This document shows positions 1 to 5,047 of a DNA stretch of 5,502 nt, in pieces. The position numbers and the translations under genes are program-made. The notes below the pieces were generated by a model. That model searched no databases. It saw only the letters and a program-made list of their open reading frames with translations, and was not told where the DNA came from. The stretch is from Hydrogenothermus sp. Its GTDB lineage: Bacteria > Aquificota > Aquificia > Aquificales > Hydrogenothermaceae. Position 1 is the first letter of the stretch, and every line of letters starts with the position of its first letter. The stretch spans positions 1 through 5,502 of the forward strand of contig QNYP01000041.1 in the NCBI GenBank assembly GCA_003978675.1, given 5' to 3'.

Positions 1-31
1 GTTTATTTATTAGTTTTGGTTGCTTCTATTA
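1..31. repeat. Left arm of a 31-bp perfect inverted repeat
   Basis: Bases 1-31 are the exact reverse complement of 278-308. Pairing fails at 32/277. The left arm begins at the first base of the window, so the true repeat may be longer. The arms enclose the ribbon-helix-helix gene on the plus strand and the non-repeated last codons of the 54-aa gene on the minus strand. Confidence 0.9.
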
Positions 32-45
32 CAAACTTACCATAG
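1..45 (+). CDS. 3' end of a truncated small ORF, inverted paralogue of the 54-aa gene at 270-434
   Basis: Frame 1 is open from the window edge and reads VYLLVLVASITNLP before a TAG at 43-45. The first ten residues equal the C-terminal segment of the 54-aa protein encoded on the opposite strand at 270-434, where the ending is VYLLVLVASIKN. The DNA is a perfect inverted repeat of 278-308, and both copies are read in the same frame. The simplest reading is the tail of a second, oppositely oriented gene copy whose start lies left of the window. It stops 9 nt before the ATG of the ribbon-helix-helix gene, so the two may be co-transcribed. Function is unknown. Confidence is limited because only 14 codons are visible. 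Confidence 0.4.
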   Translation, partial: VYLLVLVASITNLP

Positions 46-54
46 GAATAATCA

Positions 55-237
55 ATGAATAAAAAAGCTGAAAAACCTGTAACTATAAGAGATTTAGATG
101 CTGAACTTTGGGCAGACTTCAAAAATTTAGTAGAAAAACTTTCAATAAAAGAGGGTAAAAGAATAACTATTGCAGAAGCTGTAGAAGAAGCTTTGAAAAT
201 GTATATGGATAAATATTTACCGAAAATTAAGAAATAA
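55..237 (+). CDS. Ribbon-helix-helix (Arc/MetJ-type) small DNA-binding protein
   Basis: This 60-aa protein has the layout of a ribbon-helix-helix regulator. A short basic N-terminus is followed by a strand-like segment VTIRDLD (residues 9-15). Helix A follows at about 16-30 (ELWADFKNLVEKLS), then a turn with KRITI, and helix B at about 39-55 (IAEAVEEALKMYMDKYL). Such proteins dimerise through the strand, which inserts in the DNA major groove, and often act as antitoxins, plasmid copy-number or partition regulators, or phage repressors. No toxin gene is recognisable beside it. The ATG follows a weak AGGA at 44-47, unlike the strong GGAGG sites of the minus-strand genes, and comes 9 nt after the stop of the truncated ORF at 1-45. 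It is the only complete plus-strand gene and may regulate the opposing operon, but no operator is demonstrated. Confidence 0.75.
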   Translation: MNKKAEKPVTIRDLDAELWADFKNLVEKLSIKEGKRITIAEAVEEALKMYMDKYLPKIKK

Positions 238-269
238 AACAGGTGGCTGTGTGCTTTTTTTAAACACAT

Positions 270-434
270 CTAATTTTTAATAGAAGCAACCAAAACTAAT
301 AAATAAACCTTTTGCTCAACAATTTCATCTTCTAAAAACTTCTCCAGCTCTAAATATTTCTCTTTTGAAAACTTTAACTTAATTTTTTCTAAAAGGAACT
401 GCTCTGCCTGACCATTAACTACTTCTTTTTTCAT
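270..434 (-). CDS. Small 54-aa hypothetical protein at the end of the operon
   Basis: The minus strand encodes MKKEVVNGQAEQF..., with a charged, probably helical centre (LEKIKLKFSKEKYLELEKFLEDEIVEQK) and a short hydrophobic C-terminus (VYLLVLVASIKN). I do not recognise a family. Two ATGs are adjacent at 437 and 434. The second lies 6 nt from the GGGAGG at 441-446, the same spacing as the neighbouring genes, so I chose it; the first would leave only 3 nt. It begins 35 nt after the stop codon of the glutamine amidotransferase gene, and its ribosome-binding site lies in a predicted hairpin. Its last codons fall in the 31-bp inverted repeat, and a copy of that tail lies on the plus strand at 1-45. 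Confidence 0.6.
   Translation of the reverse strand: MKKEVVNGQAEQFLLEKIKLKFSKEKYLELEKFLEDEIVEQKVYLLVLVASIKN
278..308. repeat. Right arm of the 31-bp perfect inverted repeat
   Basis: This is the exact reverse complement of bases 1-31. It lies entirely inside the 3' part of the 54-aa gene, encoding VYLLVLVASI on the minus strand. Beyond the arm the two ORF ends differ (IKN versus ITNLP), as expected for diverged gene copies. Confidence 0.9.
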
Positions 435-477
435 CATTTACCTCCCTACTTCATTTTTTTGGGAGGTGGTCAGGCAG
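404..477 (-). promoter_or_regulatory. Nested hairpin covering the ribosome-binding site of the 54-aa gene
   Basis: In minus-strand RNA, an 11-nt CTGCCTGACCA (from 477-467) can pair with TGGTCAGGCAG (414-404). Directly inside it, CCTCCC (466-461) can pair with GGGAGG (446-441), which is the Shine-Dalgarno sequence of the 54-aa gene. The start codon at 434 lies in the unpaired segment 415-440. The stop codon of the amidotransferase gene (472-470) lies inside the outer stem. A ribosome finishing that gene would open the structure, so the arrangement fits translational coupling. Both stems are perfect in the sequence; the role is inference. Confidence 0.6.
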
Positions 478-1219
478 TAAAAATTTCTAATGTGTTACAT
501 TCATAAGATTGATAGATATACCTCTTCACTCCTAAATTGCTGTTTTTCCTAAAAAAAGAATAAAGCTCATATTCCTTTGTATCTACTACTAGCACTTCAT
601 CAAAAATCCCAAATACACCTTGACCAAAAAGAATTTTAGAAAGTTCTTTTACAGCTGCAAAAGTTGAAGCAAAAAGAAAAGTATCACTAACTCTATGATA
701 ACCAAGCCACATTGGTTTTAAATAATCTCTCCAGAAATTTAAAGTTCCTGTATTCTTATCAAACCAAACTAGACTTGAATTAGATATTAACTTTAAATTA
801 GATACATCATCAGCTATTAAATAACCTATAGTTTCACTATCTGTTTCACCTTTAACTGGATAATTAAACCTAAATTTTTCAAAATCTCTCCAAGTTCCAT
901 TATGAGCTACGACAAGCTTTTTACCTTTAAAATTAATCAAAAATGGATGTTGATTTTTCAAAGTTTTCTTTCCTATCGAAGATAGTCTATGATGAAATAA
1001 AAAAAGATTTCCATCTTTAACAAAGAGTTTCCTTATAGATAAAACTGAAGATACCTTTTTAATATAGCCTTTATCTTCATTCTCATTATAAGCAAATAAT
1101 CCAAAACTATCTGTGCCTCTACTTTGCTGTTTTCTGAAAGCAGAATATATAGCTTCATAAGCTAATTCTGGTTCTATAGGAAGTTCTTTATTTGTCCAGA
1201 AACCAACTATACCACACAC
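470..1219 (-). CDS. Stand-alone class II glutamine amidotransferase (Ntn-type glutaminase)
   Basis: The 249-aa protein starts Met-Cys-Gly-Ile-Val-Gly, so removal of Met exposes Cys2 as the N-terminal nucleophile of class II (GATase-2, GlmS/PurF-like) glutaminases. Other family signatures follow in order: QSRGTDSFGL (32-41), FHHRLSSIG (75-83), HPF (91-93), AHNG (105-108) and ETDSE (125-129), which bind glutamine and form the oxyanion site. There is no sugar isomerase, phosphoribosyltransferase or asparagine synthetase domain, so it would need a separate partner. The likely partner is the amidoligase/GGCT pair directly upstream in the operon. The start is GTG at 1217-1219; it puts Cys at position 2 and lies 6-7 nt after GGAGGG. 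A hairpin terminator lies in the 56-nt gap before it. Family is confident; substrate is unknown. Confidence 0.9.
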   Translation of the reverse strand: MCGIVGFWTNKELPIEPELAYEAIYSAFRKQQSRGTDSFGLFAYNENEDKGYIKKVSSVLSIRKLFVKDGNLFLFHHRLSSIGKKTLKNQHPFLINFKGKKLVVAHNGTWRDFEKFRFNYPVKGETDSETIGYLIADDVSNLKLISNSSLVWFDKNTGTLNFWRDYLKPMWLGYHRVSDTFLFASTFAAVKELSKILFGQGVFGIFDEVLVVDTKEYELYSFFRKNSNLGVKRYIYQSYECNTLEIFTA

Positions 1220-1244
1220 GATTATCCCTCCTTTACAAGATTTA
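1220..1244 (-). promoter_or_regulatory. Repeated-hexamer leader with strong ribosome-binding site for the amidotransferase gene
   Basis: In minus orientation the leader is TAAATC (1244-1239), TTGTAAAGGAGGG, then ATAATC (1225-1220), immediately followed by the GTG start. The two hexamers are offset by 19 nt and bracket the Shine-Dalgarno sequence. The same layout precedes three other genes. This site also supports the GTG start. Confidence 0.6.
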
Positions 1245-1245
1245 T

Positions 1246-1267
1246 TAAGAAAAGGGGCATAGCCCCT
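1246..1267 (-). terminator. Short hairpin with T-run between GGCT-like and amidotransferase genes
   Basis: On the minus strand AGGGGC-TAT-GCCCCT (1267-1253) forms a 6-bp GC-rich stem with a 3-nt loop, followed by TTTCTT (1252-1247). It begins 9 nt after the GGCT-like stop codon. It sits inside a run of same-strand genes, so it probably terminates partially and sets the expression ratio, or stabilises the upstream mRNA end. The T-run is interrupted, so strength is uncertain. Confidence 0.6.
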
Positions 1268-1275
1268 AATGAGAT

Positions 1276-1908
1276 TTAGAAAGAATAAGATTTAACTTCA
1301 GAAAAATCTCCAGATTTAACTATTTCACCTTCTCCAGTCTCATTAAAATACATCCATGCTTCAAGTTCCTCTCCAGTATCTAAAACAACTTTAACAAGCT
1401 CTCTCTTATACCAATTAGGATGTCCTTCCAAATTATCTATATTCATAAGCTCAATTTCATTTACTTTGTAAATCTCGCCAACAATATAAGAAGTAGGTTC
1501 TTTTGAAACATAAGGAATTCCCGAAACTCTCATAGTATATTTTTCTTTGGTCTTTGCTGTTCCTAAAAATTCAGCTTTCTCTAAATATCTATGATTTCCA
1601 AATCCTTTTCTCAATGTTCCATAAACAAAAACTACAATACTTCTTTCTAAAGATGGTAAATATGACAACTCGGAAAGTTCAGGGTCAGTATAATTTAAAG
1701 CAATACCAAATTCTGGTTCTATATATATCCAGAAAATTTCAAAATCTAAAGTTTCAACTCTAAAGATATTCAAAATATTAAGATTTTCATTTTCTTCCAT
1801 ATAAGATAATAATTCTTCTAATTTTTCTTCATGCTCCTTACTAAGATTTACAGCAAATCTAAAATCAAGCCAAGTTTTAACTTTTTGAACAAATTCCTTT
1901 TTATCCAT
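1276..1908 (-). CDS. Gamma-glutamylcyclotransferase-like (AIG2/GGCT) protein with an extra N-terminal domain
   Basis: This 210-aa protein has a GGCT-fold domain in its C-terminal half. The nucleotide-loop-like signature VYGTLRKG lies at 95-102, FLGTAKTK at 114-121, and IDNLEGHPNWYKRE at 157-170, where Glu161 matches the family's catalytic acid position. GGCT enzymes cleave gamma-glutamyl amides by cyclising glutamate to 5-oxoproline. Residues 1-90 are an additional, mostly helical then strand-rich segment that I cannot assign; typical single-domain members are about 110-150 aa. It lies between the amidoligase and the glutaminase genes, a combination known for phage amidoligase loci, so it may remove or trim gamma-glutamyl-linked products. 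The ATG at 1908 is 6 nt from AAAGGAGG. The TAA stop overlaps a TAAATC hexamer. Confidence 0.85.
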   Translation of the reverse strand: MDKKEFVQKVKTWLDFRFAVNLSKEHEEKLEELLSYMEENENLNILNIFRVETLDFEIFWIYIEPEFGIALNYTDPELSELSYLPSLERSIVVFVYGTLRKGFGNHRYLEKAEFLGTAKTKEKYTMRVSGIPYVSKEPTSYIVGEIYKVNEIELMNIDNLEGHPNWYKRELVKVVLDTGEELEAWMYFNETGEGEIVKSGDFSEVKSYSF

Positions 1909-1933
1909 GATTTACCTCCTTTATAAAGATTTA
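1909..1933 (-). promoter_or_regulatory. Repeated-hexamer leader with strong ribosome-binding site for the GGCT-like gene
   Basis: In minus orientation TAAATC (1933-1928), TTTATAAAGGAGG, TAAATC (1914-1909), then ATG. Two identical hexamers with a 19-nt offset bracket the Shine-Dalgarno sequence. This is the most perfect example of the leader in the window. Confidence 0.65.
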
Positions 1934-1943
1934 TTAAAAGTCC

Positions 1944-3050
1944 TTAAACAGATTTAATAACCTCTGGTTTAAAAACTTTAAAAAATGACAAAATTTCAGA
2001 TTTACTAAAAATTATCTCCAATAGTTTTCTACCTTCTATCCAATCACTAAAACTAGGTCTTCCATCTTTTCTCCATTGAACAAGAGATTTTCTAAAAAGT
2101 TGTGTTAACCAATATGACTTATCTATAATTTCAGGAATTCTGTTAGCAATAGATGACGAAAATATCCTAATCTCTATTGTTTTCGAAACATCTCTATCTA
2201 AAGGCAAGAAATTTATCCATTTATACCTAAGCTCACCATCTATTTTCCAGCTTTTACAATAATATGTATAATCTCTACCAAAAATTTGAGAAGTTTCATC
2301 CCTAATAAATTTATCTTCCAAATAAATAGCTAAGCTTTTCAAAAATTCTTTTGTTTCAGGCAAAGGCTGTTTCCCCACTGCAAAAATATCATCCATAGAA
2401 CAGTGAACATGTATTCCTGCATCTACACCATTTGTATTAACACTCCAATACTCCCATAAATCAGGAAAATCTTCAAAATCCTTAACCAAACTTTCTTTAG
2501 AAGATATTGGAGATACCAACTCAAAATCTACACTACTATCTCTTTTTAATTTCCAACCACGATTTAACAATTCCTTAATACACCGATGATTATGTAGCCA
2601 AAATTTATCTATACAAGCTCTATAATCAGAATTATTTCCAGAAAATTCAATTTCCAAGCCAAACATGATACCCCTTATTGGTAGATTGCATCTATCATGA
2701 GAATAGGAATTTAAATAATCATTAAGTCTATCTTGAACTTGATTTCTTTCTGATAAATCATTTGAAACATACAAAAGTAATGCAAGCATATGAGAACAAA
2801 ACTTTCTTCTTGTCGGACAAGTGCATCTATGTTCCCAAATTTCCATTTCATTGTTATAAGCGAACTCTACTCTATATGTAGAATGGTCTCCTTCTACCAA
2901 TGCAGATATTACTCCAGCTGTAGAATGAGGATATTCCACATTAAAAACTTTATTACTTCTATAAATTCTTTCTGCTTTTCTAATAGAAGTATGAGATAAA
3001 TTACTTTTAACTTTATTAATAGCTCTAGCTAAAATTTCTCTACTTACCAT
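1944..3050 (-). CDS. SWIM zinc finger fused to an amidoligase (glutamine synthetase-like COOH-NH2 ligase)
   Basis: The 368-aa protein has two recognisable parts. Residues 76-87 contain Cys76-x-Cys78, then Cys85-x-His87, the CxCx(n)CxH pattern of a SWIM zinc finger, preceded by strand-rich sequence (about 34-75). Residues 128-300 resemble the putative amidoligase family: FGLEIEF (130-136, with Glu133 and Glu135 as candidate metal ligands), DSSVDFELVSP (171-181), GIHVHCS (212-218) and TIEIRIFSSS (291-300, Glu293 and Arg295). That family has a glutamine synthetase-like fold and is predicted to form amide bonds between a carboxylate and an amine with ATP. The C-terminal ~65 residues are helical. 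SWIM fingers bind DNA or proteins, so the fusion may direct the ligase to a macromolecule; this is inference. The gene leads the amidoligase-GGCT-glutaminase block, directly after the nuclease gene. The ATG is 7 nt from GGAGG. Confidence 0.85.
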   Translation of the reverse strand: MVSREILARAINKVKSNLSHTSIRKAERIYRSNKVFNVEYPHSTAGVISALVEGDHSTYRVEFAYNNEMEIWEHRCTCPTRRKFCSHMLALLLYVSNDLSERNQVQDRLNDYLNSYSHDRCNLPIRGIMFGLEIEFSGNNSDYRACIDKFWLHNHRCIKELLNRGWKLKRDSSVDFELVSPISSKESLVKDFEDFPDLWEYWSVNTNGVDAGIHVHCSMDDIFAVGKQPLPETKEFLKSLAIYLEDKFIRDETSQIFGRDYTYYCKSWKIDGELRYKWINFLPLDRDVSKTIEIRIFSSSIANRIPEIIDKSYWLTQLFRKSLVQWRKDGRPSFSDWIEGRKLLEIIFSKSEILSFFKVFKPEVIKSV

Positions 3051-3075
3051 GATTTACCCTCCTTTATTAGATTAA
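3051..3075 (-). promoter_or_regulatory. Repeated-hexamer leader with strong ribosome-binding site for the SWIM-amidoligase gene
   Basis: In minus orientation TTAATC (3075-3070), TAATAAAGGAGGG, TAAATC (3056-3051), then ATG. The 19-nt offset equals that of the GGCT-like, amidotransferase and nuclease leaders. Confidence 0.6.
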
Positions 3076-3103
3076 TCAGAGAATTTTTCAAAAGATTTTT
3101 TGA

Positions 3104-3748
3104 TTAAATTTTTAGATTTTCATAAGCAGGACAATTAGCTTTCTGAAAACAGTATTTACAATGCCATTCTTCTATTTTTAATTCTTCAAGAGAAACTTCT
3201 CTTAATTCTTCAATAGGCTCTTCTACAAGGCTTTTGATATACTCTATTTTTTGTTTTAATCCTTCCCATCTTTCTTCATCAAACTCAACAGGATACTCAA
3301 GGATAGCCCCTGATGATTTCTCTATGTAAACTATAATAGCCTTTCTTAATCCCATCATATACATATACAGGTGAACTTGGTCTATGTGGTGCTGATATGG
3401 AAGCTCATTTCTTGATTTTTTGAGTGCAAATGGAGATATAGATTTAAACTCTATAAGAGTATCTCCTATCCTTCCGTCTATATGCCCTGATACTCCAAGC
3501 TGTTCGTCTTTTATCTCCTTCTCTACATCTTCTAAAATGTCAGACATTACTGATTGGAAGTTAAGATGAACTGCATTACCGATTTCAAAAACAAGAAGCT
3601 TATCTTCATCTATAAATGGTTTAAACCCTTTTAATCTTAAAGCAGAAGCCAAAGGACATCCTCCAATCTCAGAAGCTCTGATATAAGGAGTATGTTCTTC
3701 TTTTTCTTTTCTTTCCTTTATTTTCTGTAAGAATATTTCTTTTATCAT
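3104..3748 (-). CDS. PD-(D/E)XK exonuclease, RecB/Cas4-like, with probable Fe-S cluster
   Basis: The 214-aa protein matches the Cas4/RecB-nuclease family. Cys31 (IGGCPLA) is N-terminal; GNAVH (57-61) carries the family His; GHIDG (88-92) supplies Asp91; IEFK (99-102) supplies Glu100 and Lys102; and QVHLYMYM (124-131) is the QhxxY-like motif. The C-terminal Cys197-x2-Cys200-x5-Cys206, with Cys31, would bind a 4Fe-4S cluster. Such enzymes resect DNA ends. With the SSB-like and recombination proteins upstream it forms a plausible phage-type recombination or replication set. No CRISPR array or other cas gene is present, so a Cas4 adaptation role is not supported. I chose the ATG at 3748 (6-7 nt from GGAGGG). 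A 17-codon extension to a GTG at 3799 would start inside the terminator hairpin and lacks a comparable site. Confidence 0.85.
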   Translation of the reverse strand: MIKEIFLQKIKERKEKEEHTPYIRASEIGGCPLASALRLKGFKPFIDEDKLLVFEIGNAVHLNFQSVMSDILEDVEKEIKDEQLGVSGHIDGRIGDTLIEFKSISPFALKKSRNELPYQHHIDQVHLYMYMMGLRKAIIVYIEKSSGAILEYPVEFDEERWEGLKQKIEYIKSLVEEPIEELREVSLEELKIEEWHCKYCFQKANCPAYENLKI

Positions 3749-3773
3749 GATATTCCCTCCTTTACTAGATTTT
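3749..3773 (-). promoter_or_regulatory. Repeated-hexamer leader with strong ribosome-binding site that fixes the nuclease start
   Basis: In minus orientation AAAATC (3773-3768), TAGTAAAGGAGGG, AATATC (3754-3749), then ATG. The degenerate hexamers keep the 19-nt offset seen in three other leaders. It supports the start at 3748. Confidence 0.55.
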
Positions 3774-3782
3774 AAAATGCCT

Positions 3783-3811
3783 AAAAACAAAAAAGCCACC
3801 TCAAGGGTGGC
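3783..3811 (-). terminator. Strong intrinsic terminator after the SSB-like gene
   Basis: On the minus strand GCCACC-CTTGA-GGTGGC (3811-3795) makes a 6-bp GC-rich stem with a 5-nt loop, followed by TTTTTTGTTTTT (3794-3783). It starts 9 nt after the SSB-like stop codon and ends about 35 nt before the nuclease start. Downstream genes therefore depend on read-through, antitermination or an unrecognised promoter. Confidence 0.85.
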
Positions 3812-3819
3812 AAATAGAT

Positions 3820-4215
3820 TTAAAATACTGCAGTTTCTTCAACAGTTTCTTTCTTCTTTTTTCTACCTCCTTTTTTCTTCTCTTTCTTTTCCTCAATCTT
3901 TTTAATTTCTAAAATTTTCAATTTCTCTATTTGGATATAAAGCTTAGCCCTTTTACCATCTTCAGTTTCCCACTCATCATATCTCAAATATCCATCTACC
4001 ATAATCTTTGTCCCTGGTTGCAATTTATCCAAAAGTTCCTGTGGAACATTCCACTTAACTCCATCAATAAAAACAGTCTCTACTTTTTCAAACTCTCCTT
4101 CTTCAAGCTTTTTATAACGATTTTCTGCAAGTCTAATAGTAGTTTTAGATTTTTCTCCAAATTCTTTTGTTTCAACCTTAACAACATTAAAAATCCAATT
4201 TGTAAATTTGTTCAT
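3820..4215 (-). CDS. SSB-like OB-fold single-stranded DNA-binding protein
   Basis: The 131-aa protein resembles phage-type SSBs. Its most diagnostic part is at 65-102: a Lx(P/K)G turn, KIMVDGYLRYDEWE, an EDGKRAK turn, then YIQIEKLKIL, the pattern of the last OB-fold strands in bacterial SSB. Trp7, Trp55 and Trp82 could stack on bases. The N-terminal half is more divergent, so family membership is likely rather than certain. The tail from about 104 is low complexity and Lys-rich (KKEKKKGGRKKKKE), then ends ETVEETAVF; the acidic stretch and final Phe loosely recall the SSB C-terminal tip that recruits partners, but the basic block before it is unusual. It lies 62 nt downstream of the putative recombination gene and is followed by a strong terminator. 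The TAA stop overlaps a TAAATC hexamer. Confidence 0.7.
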   Translation of the reverse strand: MNKFTNWIFNVVKVETKEFGEKSKTTIRLAENRYKKLEEGEFEKVETVFIDGVKWNVPQELLDKLQPGTKIMVDGYLRYDEWETEDGKRAKLYIQIEKLKILEIKKIEEKKEKKKGGRKKKKETVEETAVF

Positions 4216-4250
4216 GACGATTTACCTCCTTTAAAAGTTTTTTAGATTTA
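4216..4250 (-). promoter_or_regulatory. Variant leader with strong ribosome-binding site for the SSB-like gene
   Basis: In minus orientation TAAATC (4250-4245) lies upstream of AAAGGAGG, followed by TAAATC (4224-4219), then GTC and the ATG. The two identical hexamers again bracket the Shine-Dalgarno sequence, but the offset is 26 nt because of an inserted A/T stretch. Confidence 0.55.
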
Positions 4251-4277
4251 AAAACGCAAATAAGATTTGAGAAAAAA

Positions 4278-4988
4278 TTAAACTTCTTCTTTTACTTCTT
4301 CTTCAGACTTTTCTTTAGAACTAGACTTTCTCAAAGATTTCCTACCAGACTTATCTGGCAAAGAATTCAAATAATCAATAAGCTTTCTAGCTTCTTTAGA
4401 AGAAATATTAGCTAACTCTTTCTCATTCTTGATAGACTTACCAAGTAAATCCTTAGAAATTCTAGAAATTAAAACAGATTTTTTCTTAGCAAGGTCAATA
4501 ATGTAATCAAGTTGCTTTTGTGATATTTTCCTTACTTCTTCAGCCATTGGAGCTAAAACTTTATTTATAAAATCTTCTCCCACTGTTTCTTCTAACAACC
4601 TTTTTACAGAGCGAGTTTCGGCAGTAGCAATCATATCATGGTAAATTCTTCTTTCTCCTACATCTGTCTCTTCTGCAGATGCTAATGCTTCGAAATGAAG
4701 AACAGCTCCATTTGGAAGTTCTATCGTGCAAGAACTTTTAACAACCACAGGACTAAAATTCAAAACATCCTTAGTTATCTTAACCTTGCCACCAATAGAA
4801 GCAATAGAACGGGACAATTCGTTTAAAAGAGCTAAAGCAACTGGACGAGTAATTTCAAGCCTTCCGTTAATCTTAACACAAGCAGACTTATTATCTTCCA
4901 ATACAGAAACCAAACGGCTTCTAAGTCCTTCAAAAGATGTGTCAACAGTAGCAATTTGATTTTCTACGGTTGCTACTTTGTTTTCCAT
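4278..4988 (-). CDS. Putative phage recombination/ssDNA-annealing-type protein
   Basis: I do not recognise this 236-aa protein with certainty. It starts with a short internal repeat (VATVENQIATVD, 5-16). A mixed alpha/beta core spans about 20-145, with strand-like VKINGRLEITRP, a two-strand hairpin at about 80-103, and the segment HDMIATAETRSVKRLLEETVG (117-137), which resembles the ATAETRA-type helix common in phage recombination-associated proteins. A C-terminal helical part (155-208) begins ISQKQLDYIIDLAKK and ends ISSKEARKLIDYL, a pairing I associate with C-terminal modules of phage recombination and ssDNA-annealing proteins. The tail (212-236) is Lys/Ser then Glu-rich. Genes for an SSB-like protein and a nuclease follow, which supports a recombination role. 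The site GGAGG is 9 nt from the ATG and lacks the hexamer leader. A second copy begins on the plus strand at 5374. Confidence 0.5.
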   Translation of the reverse strand: MENKVATVENQIATVDTSFEGLRSRLVSVLEDNKSACVKINGRLEITRPVALALLNELSRSIASIGGKVKITKDVLNFSPVVVKSSCTIELPNGAVLHFEALASAEETDVGERRIYHDMIATAETRSVKRLLEETVGEDFINKVLAPMAEEVRKISQKQLDYIIDLAKKKSVLISRISKDLLGKSIKNEKELANISSKEARKLIDYLNSLPDKSGRKSLRKSSSKEKSEEEVKEEV

Positions 4989-5009
4989 AGCTATATACCT
5001 CCTTTATTT
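4860..5009. repeat. Left arm of a 150-bp perfect inverted repeat
   Basis: This arm contains the ribosome-binding site and first 43 codons of the putative recombination gene. It is the exact reverse complement of 5353-5502 over all 150 bases I compared, including every third codon position. The match fails at 5010/5352. A short weaker match follows farther out: GGTCAGCTCCCTA near 5025-5037 against GGTCAGTTCCCTA in the reverse complement of 5315-5327, with one mismatch. Confidence 0.93.
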
Positions 5010-5047
5010 TCTTTCAAAAATAAGAGGTCAGCTCCCTATAATAGGAT

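Noticed and set aside
248..268. Possible bidirectional terminator between the convergent regulator and 54-aa genes
   Set aside because: The stem TGTGT/ACACA is only 5 bp with an AT-rich loop; too weak to call.
3..269. Minus-strand 88-aa open frame
   Set aside because: It is antisense to the ribbon-helix-helix gene, has no ribosome-binding site, and its hydrophobic, Ser-rich composition is that of a shadow frame.
1..308. Insertion sequence or MITE with terminal inverted repeats
   Set aside because: No transposase, no visible target duplication (left flank missing), and the arms are better explained as coding sequence of duplicated small genes.
1554..1763. Plus-strand 69-aa open frame
   Set aside because: Antisense to the clearly coding GGCT-like gene and without a ribosome-binding site or recognisable domain.
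2790..2999. Plus-strand 69-aa open frame
   Set aside because: Antisense to the SWIM region of the amidoligase gene, whose CxC...CxH motif proves the minus frame.
3104..3748. Cas4 of a CRISPR adaptation system
   Set aside because: No repeat-spacer array and no cas1, cas2 or other cas gene in the window; the recombination neighbours fit a phage-type nuclease better.
3749..3799. 17-codon N-terminal extension of the nuclease from a GTG
   Set aside because: The GTG is inside the terminator stem, and a far better ribosome-binding site precedes the ATG at 3748.
3931..4245. Plus-strand 104-aa open frame
   Set aside because: Antisense to the SSB-like gene; Phe/Leu/Ser-rich composition expected from the complement of a Lys/Glu-rich gene.
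4726..4959. Plus-strand 77-aa open frame
   Set aside because: Antisense to the putative recombination gene and lacking a ribosome-binding site.
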